Counted from the first letter of the stretch, positions 17,008-26,525 are shown. The stretch is 64,000 bases of DNA from Arsenicitalea aurantiaca (GCF_003994485.1 NZ_RZNJ01000005.1:62001-126000); one strand, 5' to 3'. Notes: generated by a model from the letters alone, not told the origin. A program made the numbers and translations.

Positions 17008-18030
17008 TCAGACGAGGCCCTTCTCGATCAGGCTGCGTGCCGTCGCGGTCAGGGCGAGTCTGGGCGAGATGAAGGGGCGGCCGAGAAGGACTTCGGCGTC
17101 GCGCGAATCGACCCCGCGCCTGATGCCGAGCCCGGCCAGATTGGCGCGGGCGTCCCTGTCGAAAAGCGCAGCGATCCGCACGAGCATGTCGGGGACCCGA
17201 AAACGTGGGATGCGGCCGGCGCGCTCGGGAAAAGCGGTGCGCAGGATGTCGGCGATCTCGATCATCCAGAGCGTTTCAGGCGAGGCGGGAAAGCGCCGCC
17301 CGCCCGCATCCGGGGTGGTCATCGCATGCAGGTGCAGTTCGGCCACGTCGCGAATGTCGACGATGCCGAGCGAGAAGCGGGGCGCGGCCGGGATCGAGCC
17401 ATCGAGCAGACGCTTGACGAGAAGCGCCGACGTGCCCGGATCCTCGTCGAGAAGCGGCCCGAAGATCGCCGTCGGATTGATCGCGACGAGGTCGCCGCGC
17501 CGGCCCGCGGCCTCCATCACGGACCAGGCTTCGAGCTCGGCGCGGGTCTTGGATTCGGTGTAGGCGGTGACGTCGCCGCCTTCGGTCAGTGACCAGTCTG
17601 CCGCCGTGAAGGGGGACGTGCGCGATCCGGGATGGCCATACATCACCGCCGCGATCGAGGAGGTGAGGACGATCCGCTCGACACCTGCTGCAAGGCCCGC
17701 CTCGAGCGCGCGACGGGTTCCGTCCACCGCCGGGCGGATAAGGTCCATGCGGTCCTTCGGTTCGCCCAGGATGAAGGGCGAGGCGACGTGCTGGAGGTAG
17801 CGGCAGCCACGCACCGCATCGCTCCAGCCGCGATCATCGAGAAGGTCGAGCGCGACGAATTCGAGCCGCTCGGTCTCGGCGCCGGCTGCAGCGAGGGTGG
17901 CGCGCACCGCATCGGCGCGCTTGAGGCTCCGCACGCTGCCGCGGACGCGATAGCCGGCCTGGAGCAGTGAGAGGGCGACATGCCCGCCCACAAAGCCCGA
18001 GATTCCGGTGACGAGGACGGTGTCGGTCAA
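17008..18030 (-). CDS. NAD(P)-dependent epimerase/reductase of the extended SDR superfamily
   Basis: Dihydroflavonol-reductase-like (DFR/cinnamoyl-CoA reductase clade) oxidoreductase; substrate unknown. About 340 residues. Seen: Rossmann TGISGFVGGH at 8-17, the TSS triad serine near 124, and YTESK with catalytic Tyr about 157 and Lys about 161. No ATG is suitable. The start is probably TTG 18030, with AGGGA 7 bases upstream, rather than the in-frame TTG at 18036, which leaves only one base after AGGGA. Isolated between tRNA-Ala and a same-strand oxidoreductase. Confidence 0.8.
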   Translation of the reverse strand: MTDTVLVTGISGFVGGHVALSLLQAGYRVRGSVRSLKRADAVRATLAAAGAETERLEFVALDLLDDRGWSDAVRGCRYLQHVASPFILGEPKDRMDLIRPAVDGTRRALEAGLAAGVERIVLTSSIAAVMYGHPGSRTSPFTAADWSLTEGGDVTAYTESKTRAELEAWSVMEAAGRRGDLVAINPTAIFGPLLDEDPGTSALLVKRLLDGSIPAAPRFSLGIVDIRDVAELHLHAMTTPDAGGRRFPASPETLWMIEIADILRTAFPERAGRIPRFRVPDMLVRIAALFDRDARANLAGLGIRRGVDSRDAEVLLGRPFISPRLALTATARSLIEKGLV

Positions 18031-18106
18031 GCGCAAGTCCCTGGTGTTGGCTGCGGCAGGTACGTGCCGGCCGCAGCTGCCGGATCAGGCCCCGGTTTGG
18101 GCAGGA

Positions 18107-19108
18107 TCAGACCTCCGCCCAGCCCCCGGTCTTCTCGCTTTCAAAGATCGCATCTAGCGCCTTCATGGTCGCGATCGCGTCCTCGACGCCATAGCCGAGA
18201 GGCTTCTTGCCGAGCACCGCCTGGGCGAAGGCTTCGGCCTGCTCGGTATACTGGTCACAAGGCGCGATGATCTCGCGGCGCGCCATCGTCCCCCCGAGCG
18301 CAAGCCCGGTATCGACGAGGATGGCGGTCGCCTGATCGGCAGGCGCGTTGAACGGAATGAGGATTTCCACCCGGCCCTTGGTGCCCAAAACCTCGATCTT
18401 CTGGTGCGGCACGGCCTGGGTCGAACAGATGAAGGTCAGCTGGCGGCCATTGCCATAATCGGCGATGACGCTGGCGAGCCGGTCGGTGCGGAACTCGGGA
18501 TCCCGATCGACGAGCGAGACCACGCGCAGCGGCTCGGCCTCGAACAGGAAGCGTGAGCCGGTGATCGCATAGCACCCGATATCCATGATGCCGCCACCGC
18601 CGATATCGGCCTGGTTGCGGACATTGCCCGGGTCGACATTGTGATAGGCAAAGACGCAGTTGATGGCTCGAATCTCGCCCAGTTCGCCAGAGCGCACGAT
18701 CTCGCGGGCGCGCAGCCATTGGGGATGGAAGCGCACCATGAAGGCTTCGTAAAAGACGATCCCGTCGGGGATTTCGCGCAGCTGCTCGGCTTCGGCGGTA
18801 TCGAGCGCGATCGGCTTTTCGCAGAGCACATGCTTGCCGGCCCGGGCGGCGGCGAGTGTCATCGGCACGTGCAGATGGTTGGGCAGGGGGTTGTAGACGG
18901 CGTCGACGTCGGGATCGGAAAACAGCGCCTCATAGCTGCCATAGGCCTTCTCGATGCCGAGCCGGTCCGCGGCGGCGCGCGCCTTGGCTTCATCGCGCGA
19001 GGCGATGGCGACGACTTCGGAGCTGGGCGATTTCATGATGGCGGGCACGACCTTCTCGAGCCCGATATTGGCTGTGGAGATGATCCCCCACCTGACCTTT
19101 TGCGACAT
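18107..19108 (-). CDS. Gfo/Idh/MocA-family oxidoreductase (xylose-dehydrogenase-like)
   Basis: NAD(P)-dependent sugar or polyol oxidoreductase, 333 residues. Seen: the nucleotide motif GIISTANIG at 8-16 instead of GxGxxG, a variant typical of the D-xylose/dihydrodiol dehydrogenase branch; CEKPIALD with catalytic Lys at about 98; and GGGGIMDIGCYAI with the family Asp. ATG 19108 is chosen because the fold begins immediately after it. Gap to the upstream transporter gene is 25 bases, so the two may share a transcript. Substrate not assignable. Confidence 0.82.
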   Translation of the reverse strand: MSQKVRWGIISTANIGLEKVVPAIMKSPSSEVVAIASRDEAKARAAADRLGIEKAYGSYEALFSDPDVDAVYNPLPNHLHVPMTLAAARAGKHVLCEKPIALDTAEAEQLREIPDGIVFYEAFMVRFHPQWLRAREIVRSGELGEIRAINCVFAYHNVDPGNVRNQADIGGGGIMDIGCYAITGSRFLFEAEPLRVVSLVDRDPEFRTDRLASVIADYGNGRQLTFICSTQAVPHQKIEVLGTKGRVEILIPFNAPADQATAILVDTGLALGGTMARREIIAPCDQYTEQAEAFAQAVLGKKPLGYGVEDAIATMKALDAIFESEKTGGWAEV

Positions 19109-19133
19109 TGTCTTCCTCCTCTTGCGATGGCGT

Positions 19134-20318
19134 TCAGGCCGAGCGGGTTTCGAGCCGCCTGCCGATGGGCATGGACAGGATGGCGCCGAGGGCGCAGAAG
19201 CCGAGGAACACCCAGCCCGAAACGGCGCCGGCATGGATGCCCGAGAGCAGTACCCCCACCGTGCAGCCGAGCGCCGTCATGGCGCCCCATCCAAGGAGCA
19301 CGCCCCCGGCAAGGCCGCGGAACACGTCTTTGACATTGGGCAGGCGCGGCGTGAACTGGTTGGCGATCAGCGCCGAGGCGAAGGCGGTAAAGATCAGCCC
19401 CAGGACGAAGAGCCCGTTATTGGAAAGGAGAGCCTCCTTGATGACGGTCGCGCAGCCGCGAAAGCCATCGAGCCCCACCAGCCGCTCGGGCAGGACAGCG
19501 AGCGAGGCGGCGCCCGTCCGCACGATCGAGCCGAGTTCGGCCGTCACCCCGAGCGGGGCAACGCGGAAATAGGCGAGGATCGAGATGACGCCGACGGCGG
19601 CTCCGGCAAAGGTCGCGGGCCAGCGCAGGACGAAAAGACGCCGGAAGGCCTCCGACACTGTGAGCGGAGGCAGAGGCTCGCCCGCGCGCGGACGGCCCCA
19701 CCAGAGGGCAAGGAGGGCGAGCCCCGCGAGCAGTAAGAGCGTCAGCACGAGACTGCCGGCATAGCCGAGCGCGTGCGGCATCCACGCCGAAGGCGCGGTC
19801 TGCATGAAGGTGAGATAGAGCTCATTCCAGGTGTAAAAGCCGATGCCGAAGCCGGCCGCCGCGCCGATGATGGCGAAGGGCGCGACGGGCGAGCCTTCGC
19901 CCAGCCGGTAGAAATGGGCCGAGAGGCACGATCCCGAAATGCCCATGCCGAGCCCGAAGATGAGCGCCGCGCCGACGAGCACGAGGCTGACCGGCCCGAT
20001 ATGGGCGGTGGGCGGAAGCCGCTCTATGGCTGGGGTCGGCAACCAGGCCCCGAAGATGGCGGTATAGCCGATGGCGCCGATGGCGAGCGCAACGAGGATG
20101 GCGAGGACGCCTGCCGGCTCGCGCCGCTCCACGAGGTCCCGCAGATTGCAATAAAAGCAGAACCGGCTCCGTTGCAGCACGAGCCCGAAGGCGCTGCCGA
20201 GGATCAGCGAGATCGCAAGCGGACGGTCCGCGACGCCGCCGGCATTGAGCGTCCACACGCCCCAGAGGATGACGAGGACGATGAGGGCGGCAAGGCCGTA
20301 GCGCAGGGTTTGGGGCAT
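19134..20318 (-). CDS. YeeE/YedE-family (TsuA-like) sulfur transporter
   Basis: Polytopic membrane protein of the family whose characterised member TsuA imports thiosulfate. 394 residues with about ten spans, built as two related halves. Seen: conserved cysteines in RSRFCFYCNLRD (near 53-64), SGSCLSAH, FRGCATV and ALGCTVGVLLSG. ATG 20318 is followed at once by a membrane span. It lies downstream of a periplasmic sulfurtransferase gene on the same strand, separated by a predicted terminator, so the two may be co-regulated rather than strictly co-transcribed. The sulfur substrate is inferred. Confidence 0.85.
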   Translation of the reverse strand: MPQTLRYGLAALIVLVILWGVWTLNAGGVADRPLAISLILGSAFGLVLQRSRFCFYCNLRDLVERREPAGVLAILVALAIGAIGYTAIFGAWLPTPAIERLPPTAHIGPVSLVLVGAALIFGLGMGISGSCLSAHFYRLGEGSPVAPFAIIGAAAGFGIGFYTWNELYLTFMQTAPSAWMPHALGYAGSLVLTLLLLAGLALLALWWGRPRAGEPLPPLTVSEAFRRLFVLRWPATFAGAAVGVISILAYFRVAPLGVTAELGSIVRTGAASLAVLPERLVGLDGFRGCATVIKEALLSNNGLFVLGLIFTAFASALIANQFTPRLPNVKDVFRGLAGGVLLGWGAMTALGCTVGVLLSGIHAGAVSGWVFLGFCALGAILSMPIGRRLETRSA

Positions 20319-20335
20319 GGCAGGACTTTTCGGCG

Positions 20336-20371
20336 ACGAAAACGAAAAATGCGGGCACCGGGGCGCCCGCA
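20336..20371 (-). terminator. Predicted intrinsic terminator after the sulfurtransferase gene
   Basis: On the minus strand a 7-bp stem TGCGGGC/GCCCGCA (20371-20351) is followed by TTTTTCGTTTTC. It lies 84 bases after the sulfurtransferase stop and ends 18 bases before the transporter ATG, so it could also act as an attenuator for the transporter. Confidence 0.65.
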
Positions 20372-20395
20372 AGTCACAGGGATTACGAGGAAATG

Positions 20396-20415
20396 TCCAG
20401 CGCTAATTCGCTGGA
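20396..20415. repeat. Inverted repeat TCCAGCG-ctaatt-CGCTGGA
   Basis: 7-bp perfect arms with an AT-rich centre, upstream of the YeeE/YedE gene and of the terminator. Possible regulator site or second hairpin. Confidence 0.3.
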
Positions 20416-20454
20416 TAGGCCCGACGCCGGGGGTGCGGCGCCGGGAATGTCTGC

Positions 20455-21384
20455 TTAGAGCGCGCCCCAGACGGTGCCGGCTGGGTTCGCGATCGGCACG
20501 CCGACCGAATTGCCGTACTCGGTCCAGGAGCCGTCATAGTTGCGCACGTCGTAGCCGAGGATCCGCGAAAGCACGAACCAGGTGTGGCTGGAGCGCTCGC
20601 CGATGCGGCAATAGGTGATGATGGGCTGCGAACCGTCGATGCCGATCGCTGCGAAGGCGGCCTTCAGCTCGTCCGCGGACTTGAAGGTCCCGTCCTCGTT
20701 GACGGCGTTGCCCCAGGGGAAGTTCACGGCGCCCGGGATGTGGCCGGCGCGGATCGAGAGCTCCTGCACGCCTTCGGGGGCGAAGATTTCGCCATTGTAT
20801 TCGCGCGGCGAGCGGATATCGACCAGCTGGACTTCGGCGCCGCCCTCGACCACTTCGAGCACGTCCGACAGGCGGGCGCGCAGCTGGGTGTTGGATTCAG
20901 GCAGGGCGAACTCGGTCGCCACATATTCGGGGGTAGCGGTATCGAGCGGCAGGCCCTGCTCTTCCCAGAGCTTGCGGCCGCCATCGAGCAGCTTGACCTC
21001 GCCCAGCCCGTGGATGTCAAACACCCAGGCGCCCCAGGCGGCGAACCAGTTGTTGTTGTCGCCATAGAGGACGATGGTGGTGTCTTCGTCGACGCCGGCC
21101 TCGCGCAGCTGCGCTTCGAAATTCTCGGCGCTCACGATGTCGCGGCGCACGGTGTCCACGAGGTCGGTGTGCCAGTGCAGGTTCACCGCGCCCGGAATAT
21201 GCCCGCGCTCATAGACGCCGACATCGGTGCTGACCTCGAAGATGCGCACGTTTTCGTTGTTGAGGTTGTCGAGCACCCAGTCGGCAGTGACGAGGGGGCC
21301 TTCCTGGGCGATGGCGGCTGTGGAGAAGCCGGCGATCACGATGGCGCCTGCGAGGGTCGCCAGGCGTGGGGTCAGAGCAGTCAT
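20455..21384 (-). CDS. Periplasmic sulfurtransferase with two rhodanese domains
   Basis: Thiosulfate/3-mercaptopyruvate sulfurtransferase-like protein, exported. 309 residues with a signal peptide (1-26, ending AAIA). Two rhodanese domains: about 30-150 and 175-305. The C-terminal loop CRIGERSSHTW has the active Cys at about 259. The matching position in the first domain reads YGDNNNWF with Asp for Cys, so that domain is non-catalytic, as usual. ATG 21384 begins the signal peptide. Neighbouring YeeE/YedE transporter suggests joint handling of periplasmic sulfane sulfur. Confidence 0.87.
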   Translation of the reverse strand: MTALTPRLATLAGAIVIAGFSTAAIAQEGPLVTADWVLDNLNNENVRIFEVSTDVGVYERGHIPGAVNLHWHTDLVDTVRRDIVSAENFEAQLREAGVDEDTTIVLYGDNNNWFAAWGAWVFDIHGLGEVKLLDGGRKLWEEQGLPLDTATPEYVATEFALPESNTQLRARLSDVLEVVEGGAEVQLVDIRSPREYNGEIFAPEGVQELSIRAGHIPGAVNFPWGNAVNEDGTFKSADELKAAFAAIGIDGSQPIITYCRIGERSSHTWFVLSRILGYDVRNYDGSWTEYGNSVGVPIANPAGTVWGAL

Positions 21385-21557
21385 TGTCGTCCTCACTCGG
21401 TTGAATGGGGGCGCTAGGGCCCGGCGGCGGGTTACGCCATTGCCCGGAGTGTGGCGCAAAAGCGGCCTCGGCAGCAAAGCATGGGGTGCCAATTAAATGC
21501 GCAGGCCGGCAAAAAACCTGATGCACCGCAACGCGTTGGCGGATTCTTTTCGCCGGA

Positions 21558-22910
21558 TCAGCCGAGCCCCAGCATCTGGTCCTGCAGGCGGCGCAGGCGA
21601 TAGAGGTTCGTACTCGTATCGGGGGTGGCGTTGGCGGTGGTGATGAGCTCGCCCTTCTTGATCGGGGCCAGCGCCTTTCCGCCTTCGAGCAGGCCCACGG
21701 GTAGAGCACCCTTGGGCCGGCTGTCGGCCACGGTCATGACGAAGCTGCGGTAGCAGGTTTCCCCGATGGCGTCGAAGGTCTCGCCCGCTGCAAGGTCGCG
21801 CTTGGCCACCGCACAGACTTCGGCCACCGGTTGGGGCAGGGGCACCATGTCGGGCTTGCCGTAAAGCATGATGCGCGCGCAGGTCAGCGGCACCTCGAGG
21901 CTCGTCAGATGGTAGGGGCGGAAGAAGCTGTAATAGGGCCCGTGCCCGATATGGAGGTCATCCATCCGTTCGATGACGCGGGGATGCTCCGCCTCGACGA
22001 TGACGAAGACGCCGGGCGCCACGCCCTTGCCGACGGTGAAATCGACGACGCCCTTCTTGTGGAGGATCCCGCCATCCTCGCGCGGGATCAGCACCTTCAC
22101 CATCTGGTCGCGGTCGGCGGCGGGGCCGTGCATGCCCGGCACGTCCGGCACGAGGCCGGTGGCATTGGCGATCGCGCACATCTCGACCATGGTTTTCGAG
22201 CCGTCGACGAACTCGACCAGCATGCGCGGGTTCATGTTCCGGCGGATCGCTTCCTCGCGATAATCGTCGGGGACGGCGTAATGATTGAGCGGGTTGTTCT
22301 TGCCCTTGCCGGCCGACACGACGCGCAAGCCGAGCGCGGTGACGAACTCGATCAGCTCCATGCAGGAGGAGGGCTCATCGCCCGCGCCGACCGAATAGAC
22401 GACGCCCAGCCGGTCCGCCTCGGCCTTGAGGTAGGGCCCGATGGTGACGTCCGCCTCGACGTTCATCATCACGAGGTGCTTGCCGTGCTCCATGGCGGTG
22501 AGGCAGTAGTCGGCGGCGACGCCGGGCTTGCCGGTCGCATCGATCACCACGTCGATCTCGGGCTGGGTGACCAGCCGATCCGCGGTGGTGATGGCGATCT
22601 TGCCCTGTTCGAGCGCGGCGGAAAATTTGGACGGGCTTTCGACCTCGGCTGCGCGGCTTTCATCGCCATAGGCGATACCGATCGCCGCGCGCGCGGTGTG
22701 CGGGCGGCGCGTCGCAATGGCGGCGATCTCGATGCCGTCCATCAGCGCGCCCTGGGTGACGAGGTCCGTACCCATTTCGCCCGAGCCGATGACGCCGACG
22801 CGGATCGGGATGCCGGCCTCGGCGCGTGCGCGCAGGTCTCTGGCGATGCCGGTGAGGGCGATGGGGCTGGTCATGGACCGGGACATGGAGCGTGAGGTTG
22901 AGGCTGTCAT
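21558..22910 (-). CDS. NAD(P)-binding homoserine-dehydrogenase-like oxidoreductase with C-terminal SAF domain
   Basis: 450 residues. Seen: N-terminal Rossmann VGVIGSGEMG at about 38-47, a VVIDATGKPGVAADY stretch resembling homoserine dehydrogenase, the catalytic-region motif VGAGDEPSS, and a C-terminal SAF-type domain (about 370-440). Such proteins occur in carbohydrate-acid catabolic clusters in proteobacteria, but no reaction can be fixed here. Three in-frame Met codons (22910, 22886, 22874) precede the fold and none has a strong ribosome site; I kept the first. It stands alone, divergent from the CoA hydrolase-like gene. Confidence 0.75.
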   Translation of the reverse strand: MTASTSRSMSRSMTSPIALTGIARDLRARAEAGIPIRVGVIGSGEMGTDLVTQGALMDGIEIAAIATRRPHTARAAIGIAYGDESRAAEVESPSKFSAALEQGKIAITTADRLVTQPEIDVVIDATGKPGVAADYCLTAMEHGKHLVMMNVEADVTIGPYLKAEADRLGVVYSVGAGDEPSSCMELIEFVTALGLRVVSAGKGKNNPLNHYAVPDDYREEAIRRNMNPRMLVEFVDGSKTMVEMCAIANATGLVPDVPGMHGPAADRDQMVKVLIPREDGGILHKKGVVDFTVGKGVAPGVFVIVEAEHPRVIERMDDLHIGHGPYYSFFRPYHLTSLEVPLTCARIMLYGKPDMVPLPQPVAEVCAVAKRDLAAGETFDAIGETCYRSFVMTVADSRPKGALPVGLLEGGKALAPIKKGELITTANATPDTSTNLYRLRRLQDQMLGLG

Positions 22911-22941
22911 CGCTCTGCCCTAGCATTGCCGCCGAGGCATT

Positions 22942-22966
22942 GGAACGACAATTCGCCAAACCGGTT
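22942..22966 (+). promoter_or_regulatory. Candidate sigma-EcfG promoter upstream of the CoA hydrolase-like gene
   Basis: GGAAC (22942-22946), 16-base spacer, GGTT (22963-22966), ending 39 bases before the TTG start. It departs from the GGAAC-N16/17-CGTT consensus at one -10 base. Confidence 0.4.
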
Positions 22967-23005
22967 ACCTCACGGGCAACCTCAAAAGATCGACAGGATG
23001 GCTTC

Positions 23006-24031
23006 TTGACGCACGCGCATCTCGACATCGCCCGCGCCGGCCGGCTCGGGATCATTGCGCTCGACCGCCCGGACGCGATCAACGCGCTCGATCTGGGCAT
23101 GGCTACCGGCATCATCGAAACGCTCGAAACCTGGCGCGCAGATGACGACGTGCGCGTTGTCGTCTTCGAGGGCAAGGGGCCGCGCGGCTTCTGCGCCGGT
23201 GGCGATGTCCGCGCGATCAGAAGCCATGTGCTTGCCGGCGATCTCGAGGCCGCCTCACGGTTCTTTGCCGCCGAATATGAGATGAACCGGGTGATCGCGA
23301 CCTATCCCAAGCCCGTCGTGGCGCTGGCCGAAGGGGTGGTGATGGGCGGCGGGCTCGGCATTGCCGGCCATGCCGGGTTCCGCTTCACGACGCCCGGCGC
23401 GAAATTCGCCATGCCCGAGGCGGCGATCGGCTTCATTCCCGATGTCGGGGTTCAGTGCATCCTCGCCAAGGCGCCGCGCGAGCGGGCCCTGCTCTTCATG
23501 CTGGCGGGCGTCCCGGTTGGCGCCGGAGACGCGCGGGCACTAGGGCTCACCGATTGCGTGGTGCCACCGGCCAGGCTCGACAGCGTCCGCAGTGCGATCG
23601 GCTCGGCCGCCGACGCCGAGAACGTCGATGCGGCCCTCGTGGCGATCATGCAGGCCGAGGGCATCGATCCCGATCCCCCCGTTCTCGTCGCAGCGGCGGA
23701 CCGGCTCGCGGGCCCGCTTTCTCTCGACGGGGCAGGCGCGATCGAGGCTGCGATCGCCGATGTGGACCCCGAACTCGGCGCCGTGATCGGGACGCGGTGT
23801 CCCACGAGCCTCGCGGCCATCCTCGCCGCACAGGACCGGGCGCGCGCCCTGCCCGACATTGCCGATGTCCTCGCCATGGATCTGAGGCTTGCGCGGATGA
23901 TGGTTGGGCGGGACGATTTCGTCGAAGGGGTACGGGCCGTGCTTATCGACAAGGATCAGAAACCGGGCTGGTCGCCCGCCCGCTTCGAGGATGTCGGTCT
24001 GTCGGCAATCGCGTCGGCCGTGCTGGGCTGA
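23006..24031 (+). CDS. Enoyl-CoA hydratase/isomerase family protein, 3-hydroxyisobutyryl-CoA hydrolase-like
   Basis: Probably hydrolyses 3-hydroxyisobutyryl-CoA in valine breakdown. About 341 residues, normal for that subgroup. Seen: oxyanion-hole FCAGGDVRAI (62-71), MGGGLGIAGH (112-121), and FAMPEAAIGFIPDVG with Glu about 138 and Asp about 146 as in HIBCH proteins. The usual glycine-rich stretch after DVG is replaced by VQCILAK, so the substrate is less certain. No suitable ATG exists; TTG 23006 is preferred, with AGGA 7 bases upstream. An in-frame GTG at 22892 would add 38 residues unlike the family. Confidence 0.78.
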   Translation: MTHAHLDIARAGRLGIIALDRPDAINALDLGMATGIIETLETWRADDDVRVVVFEGKGPRGFCAGGDVRAIRSHVLAGDLEAASRFFAAEYEMNRVIATYPKPVVALAEGVVMGGGLGIAGHAGFRFTTPGAKFAMPEAAIGFIPDVGVQCILAKAPRERALLFMLAGVPVGAGDARALGLTDCVVPPARLDSVRSAIGSAADAENVDAALVAIMQAEGIDPDPPVLVAAADRLAGPLSLDGAGAIEAAIADVDPELGAVIGTRCPTSLAAILAAQDRARALPDIADVLAMDLRLARMMVGRDDFVEGVRAVLIDKDQKPGWSPARFEDVGLSAIASAVLG

Positions 24032-24132
24032 CGCAGCGATCAAGAGATCAGGCCTCGGGGCTTTCCTCGCCGCCGCGCCGGGTGTAGGCACAGCGTTCTC
24101 CTCCTGCCGCAAGCCGGCTCACGGTATCACTG

Positions 24133-25080
24133 ATGTCCGCGCCCTCCCGCACTCCAATCGATCTTGTCGGCTATGGTCTCGCCGTCGCTGCGGCGATCCT
24201 CTTCTCGGCCAAGGGCATCTTCATCAAGCTTGCCTATATCGAGGGGGTGCCGACCGAAACGGTGCTGGCCCTGCGCATGCTCTTTGCCATGCCGTTCTTC
24301 GTCGCGATCGGGCTTTTCAGCCTCTGGCGCGATCCGGCCCTGCGGGCGCGACTGGGGCTGCGCCGGGTGCTGACCGTGGCCGCGGTGGGGGCGCTCGGCT
24401 ACTATGTTTCGAGCTGGCTCGACTTCGCCGGGCTCAACTACGTCTCGGCCCAATATGCCCGGCTCGTCCTTTTCACCTACCCCTTCATCTCCTTTGCCCT
24501 TGGCGTCTGGCTCTTCAAGGACATGGCCTTCAAGGGGGCGGTGCCGGCGCTTCTTCTTTCCTATTTCGGGCTCGTCGTGCAGTTCGTCTGGACGCTCGGG
24601 GTCGACCCCGACGGCATATGGATCGGCACCGGGCTCATCCTCTGCGCCGCGTTCACCTATGCGCTTTATCTCCATCTGGCGCGCGCGCAGATGGACCATG
24701 TGGGCCCGCGCATCTTCACCTGCATCGGCATGGGGTTCGCAGGCGTGCTCGCCATTGGGCACAATTGGGTGATGCATGGCGCCGAGCAGTTTGCCGGGCT
24801 TTCTCCCACGGTCTGGCTCTATGGGCTGGGGCTCGGGCTTCTCTGCACGGTCGCCCCGGGGTTCCTGCTCAATGTGGCGATCTCGCGGATCGGCGCCCGT
24901 ACGGTCGCGACTACGGGCAGCTACGGCCCGGTGGCGACCATCGTGCTTGCCGTTTTCGTTCTGGGAGAGGTCTTTACCCCTTGGCACGCGCTGGGCGCGG
25001 CCATGGTCATCGGGGGTTCGGTGCTGTTCAGCCGGGCCGAAGCGCGCGCACGCGCGGCGCGGGCAGCCGGGGCGGACTGA
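24133..25080 (+). CDS. EamA/DMT-superfamily permease
   Basis: Ten-span drug/metabolite transporter, 315 residues made of two EamA repeats (about 12-145 and 160-300). Seen: first-span AVAAAILFSAKGIFIKLAY and the later TGSYGPVATIVLAVFVLGE typical of the second repeat. Starts at ATG 24133 after a 101-base gap from the upstream same-strand gene; nothing indicates the solute. Convergent with lpd, 19 bases apart. Confidence 0.85.
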   Translation: MSAPSRTPIDLVGYGLAVAAAILFSAKGIFIKLAYIEGVPTETVLALRMLFAMPFFVAIGLFSLWRDPALRARLGLRRVLTVAAVGALGYYVSSWLDFAGLNYVSAQYARLVLFTYPFISFALGVWLFKDMAFKGAVPALLLSYFGLVVQFVWTLGVDPDGIWIGTGLILCAAFTYALYLHLARAQMDHVGPRIFTCIGMGFAGVLAIGHNWVMHGAEQFAGLSPTVWLYGLGLGLLCTVAPGFLLNVAISRIGARTVATTGSYGPVATIVLAVFVLGEVFTPWHALGAAMVIGGSVLFSRAEARARAARAAGAD

Positions 25081-25099
25081 ACCGCCCCGGCGCAGACGA

Positions 25100-26509
25100 T
25101 CAGATGTGGATCGCGCCGTCCCCGCACATGAGCGCCGCTTCGCGAACCGCTTCGGAGAGGGTGGGGTGGGCGTGGGTCGTGCGCGCCAGATCTTCGGCAG
25201 CGCCGCCGAATTCCATCAGCACGCCGATCTCGTGGATCATCTCGCCAGCGTTCTTGGCGACGATATGGGCACCCAGCACTCGATCGGTCGTGACGTCTGC
25301 GAGGATCTTGACGAAGCCCTGGGTCGCCTGCATGGCCTTGGCGCGGCCATTGGCGGTGAAGGGGAACTTGCCGACCTTGTACTCGATGCCTTCGGCCTTG
25401 AGTTCGTCCTCGGTGCGGCCGATCGCGGCAATCTCGGGATTGGTGTAAACGACCGATGGGATCGCGCCGTAATTGACGTGCCCCGCCTGGCCCGCGACGA
25501 GTTCGGCCACCGCAATGCCCTCGTCCTCGGCCTTGTGGGCGAGCATCGGCCCGGCGATCACGTCGCCGATGGCATAGATGCCCTCGACCGAGGTCTTGTA
25601 ATGCGCATCGACCCGCACGCGCCCCCGCTCGTCGAGCGCGACGCCCGCCGCGTCGAGCCCGAGGCCCTCGGTGTAGGGCTTGCGTCCGATGGCGACCAGC
25701 GCGACGTCGGTCTCGAGCAGCAGAAAGTCTCCGCCGGCGGCCGGCTCCAGCCTTGCGACGAGCTTGCCGTTCTCCCCTTCCTCGATCCCCGTCACCTTGG
25801 TGCCGAGGCGGAAGTCGAAGCCCTGCTTCTGCAGGATGCGCTGGAACTGGCGGGCGACCTCGCTGTCCATGCCGGGCAGGATGCGGTCGAGATATTCAAC
25901 GACCGTCACCTTGGCGCCGAGCCGTGCCCAGACCGAGCCGAGCTCCAGCCCGATGACCCCGGCGCCGATGACGAGCAGGCGCTCGGGTACCTTGTCGAGG
26001 CCGAGCGCGCCCGTCGAGGTGACGACGCGCTTCTCGTCGATCTCGATGCCGGGCAGATTGGCCGAGACCGAGCCGGTGGCAATCACGATGTGACGGCTCG
26101 AAATGGTCTGCGGCTCGCCGTTCTTGGGGGTTACCGTCACCTTGCCGGGACCGGCGATGGAGCCGGTACCGCGTAGCGCGGTGATCTTGTTCTTCTTGAA
26201 GAGATAGTCGATGCCGGTGACGTTGGCGGTCACCGTATCGTCCTTGTGCTTCATCATGGCGGGCAGATTGAGCTTGGGCGTACCGACCTCGATGCCCAGC
26301 CCCGCAAAGCCGTGCCCGGCCTCTTCGAAGAGCTCGGAGGCATGCAGCAGCGCTTTGGATGGAATGCAGCCGATATTGAGGCAGGTGCCGCCATGGGTGG
26401 CCCATTTCTCGACCACTGCAACCTTCATGCCCAGCTGTGCCGCGCGAATGGCAGCGACATAGCCCCCGGGGCCGCTGCCGATAACCGTGAAATCGAAACT
26501 GTCCGCCAT
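25100..26509 (-). CDS. lpdA: Dihydrolipoyl dehydrogenase (E3)
   Basis: FAD enzyme that reoxidises dihydrolipoyl groups, here most likely for the 2-oxoglutarate dehydrogenase complex encoded upstream. 469 residues. Seen: FAD-binding [10 protein letters not shown] at 11-20, redox disulfide [12 protein letters not shown] (Cys 43 and 48), NAD-binding [10 protein letters not shown], second FAD motif [12 protein letters not shown], and the C-terminal HAHPTLSE His-Glu pair. It ends the same-strand TCA block, 16 bases after a LysE-family gene. Confidence 0.95.
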   Translation of the reverse strand: MADSFDFTVIGSGPGGYVAAIRAAQLGMKVAVVEKWATHGGTCLNIGCIPSKALLHASELFEEAGHGFAGLGIEVGTPKLNLPAMMKHKDDTVTANVTGIDYLFKKNKITALRGTGSIAGPGKVTVTPKNGEPQTISSRHIVIATGSVSANLPGIEIDEKRVVTSTGALGLDKVPERLLVIGAGVIGLELGSVWARLGAKVTVVEYLDRILPGMDSEVARQFQRILQKQGFDFRLGTKVTGIEEGENGKLVARLEPAAGGDFLLLETDVALVAIGRKPYTEGLGLDAAGVALDERGRVRVDAHYKTSVEGIYAIGDVIAGPMLAHKAEDEGIAVAELVAGQAGHVNYGAIPSVVYTNPEIAAIGRTEDELKAEGIEYKVGKFPFTANGRAKAMQATQGFVKILADVTTDRVLGAHIVAKNAGEMIHEIGVLMEFGGAAEDLARTTHAHPTLSEAVREAALMCGDGAIHI

Positions 26510-26525
26510 GTTCTCTCCAGACGCT

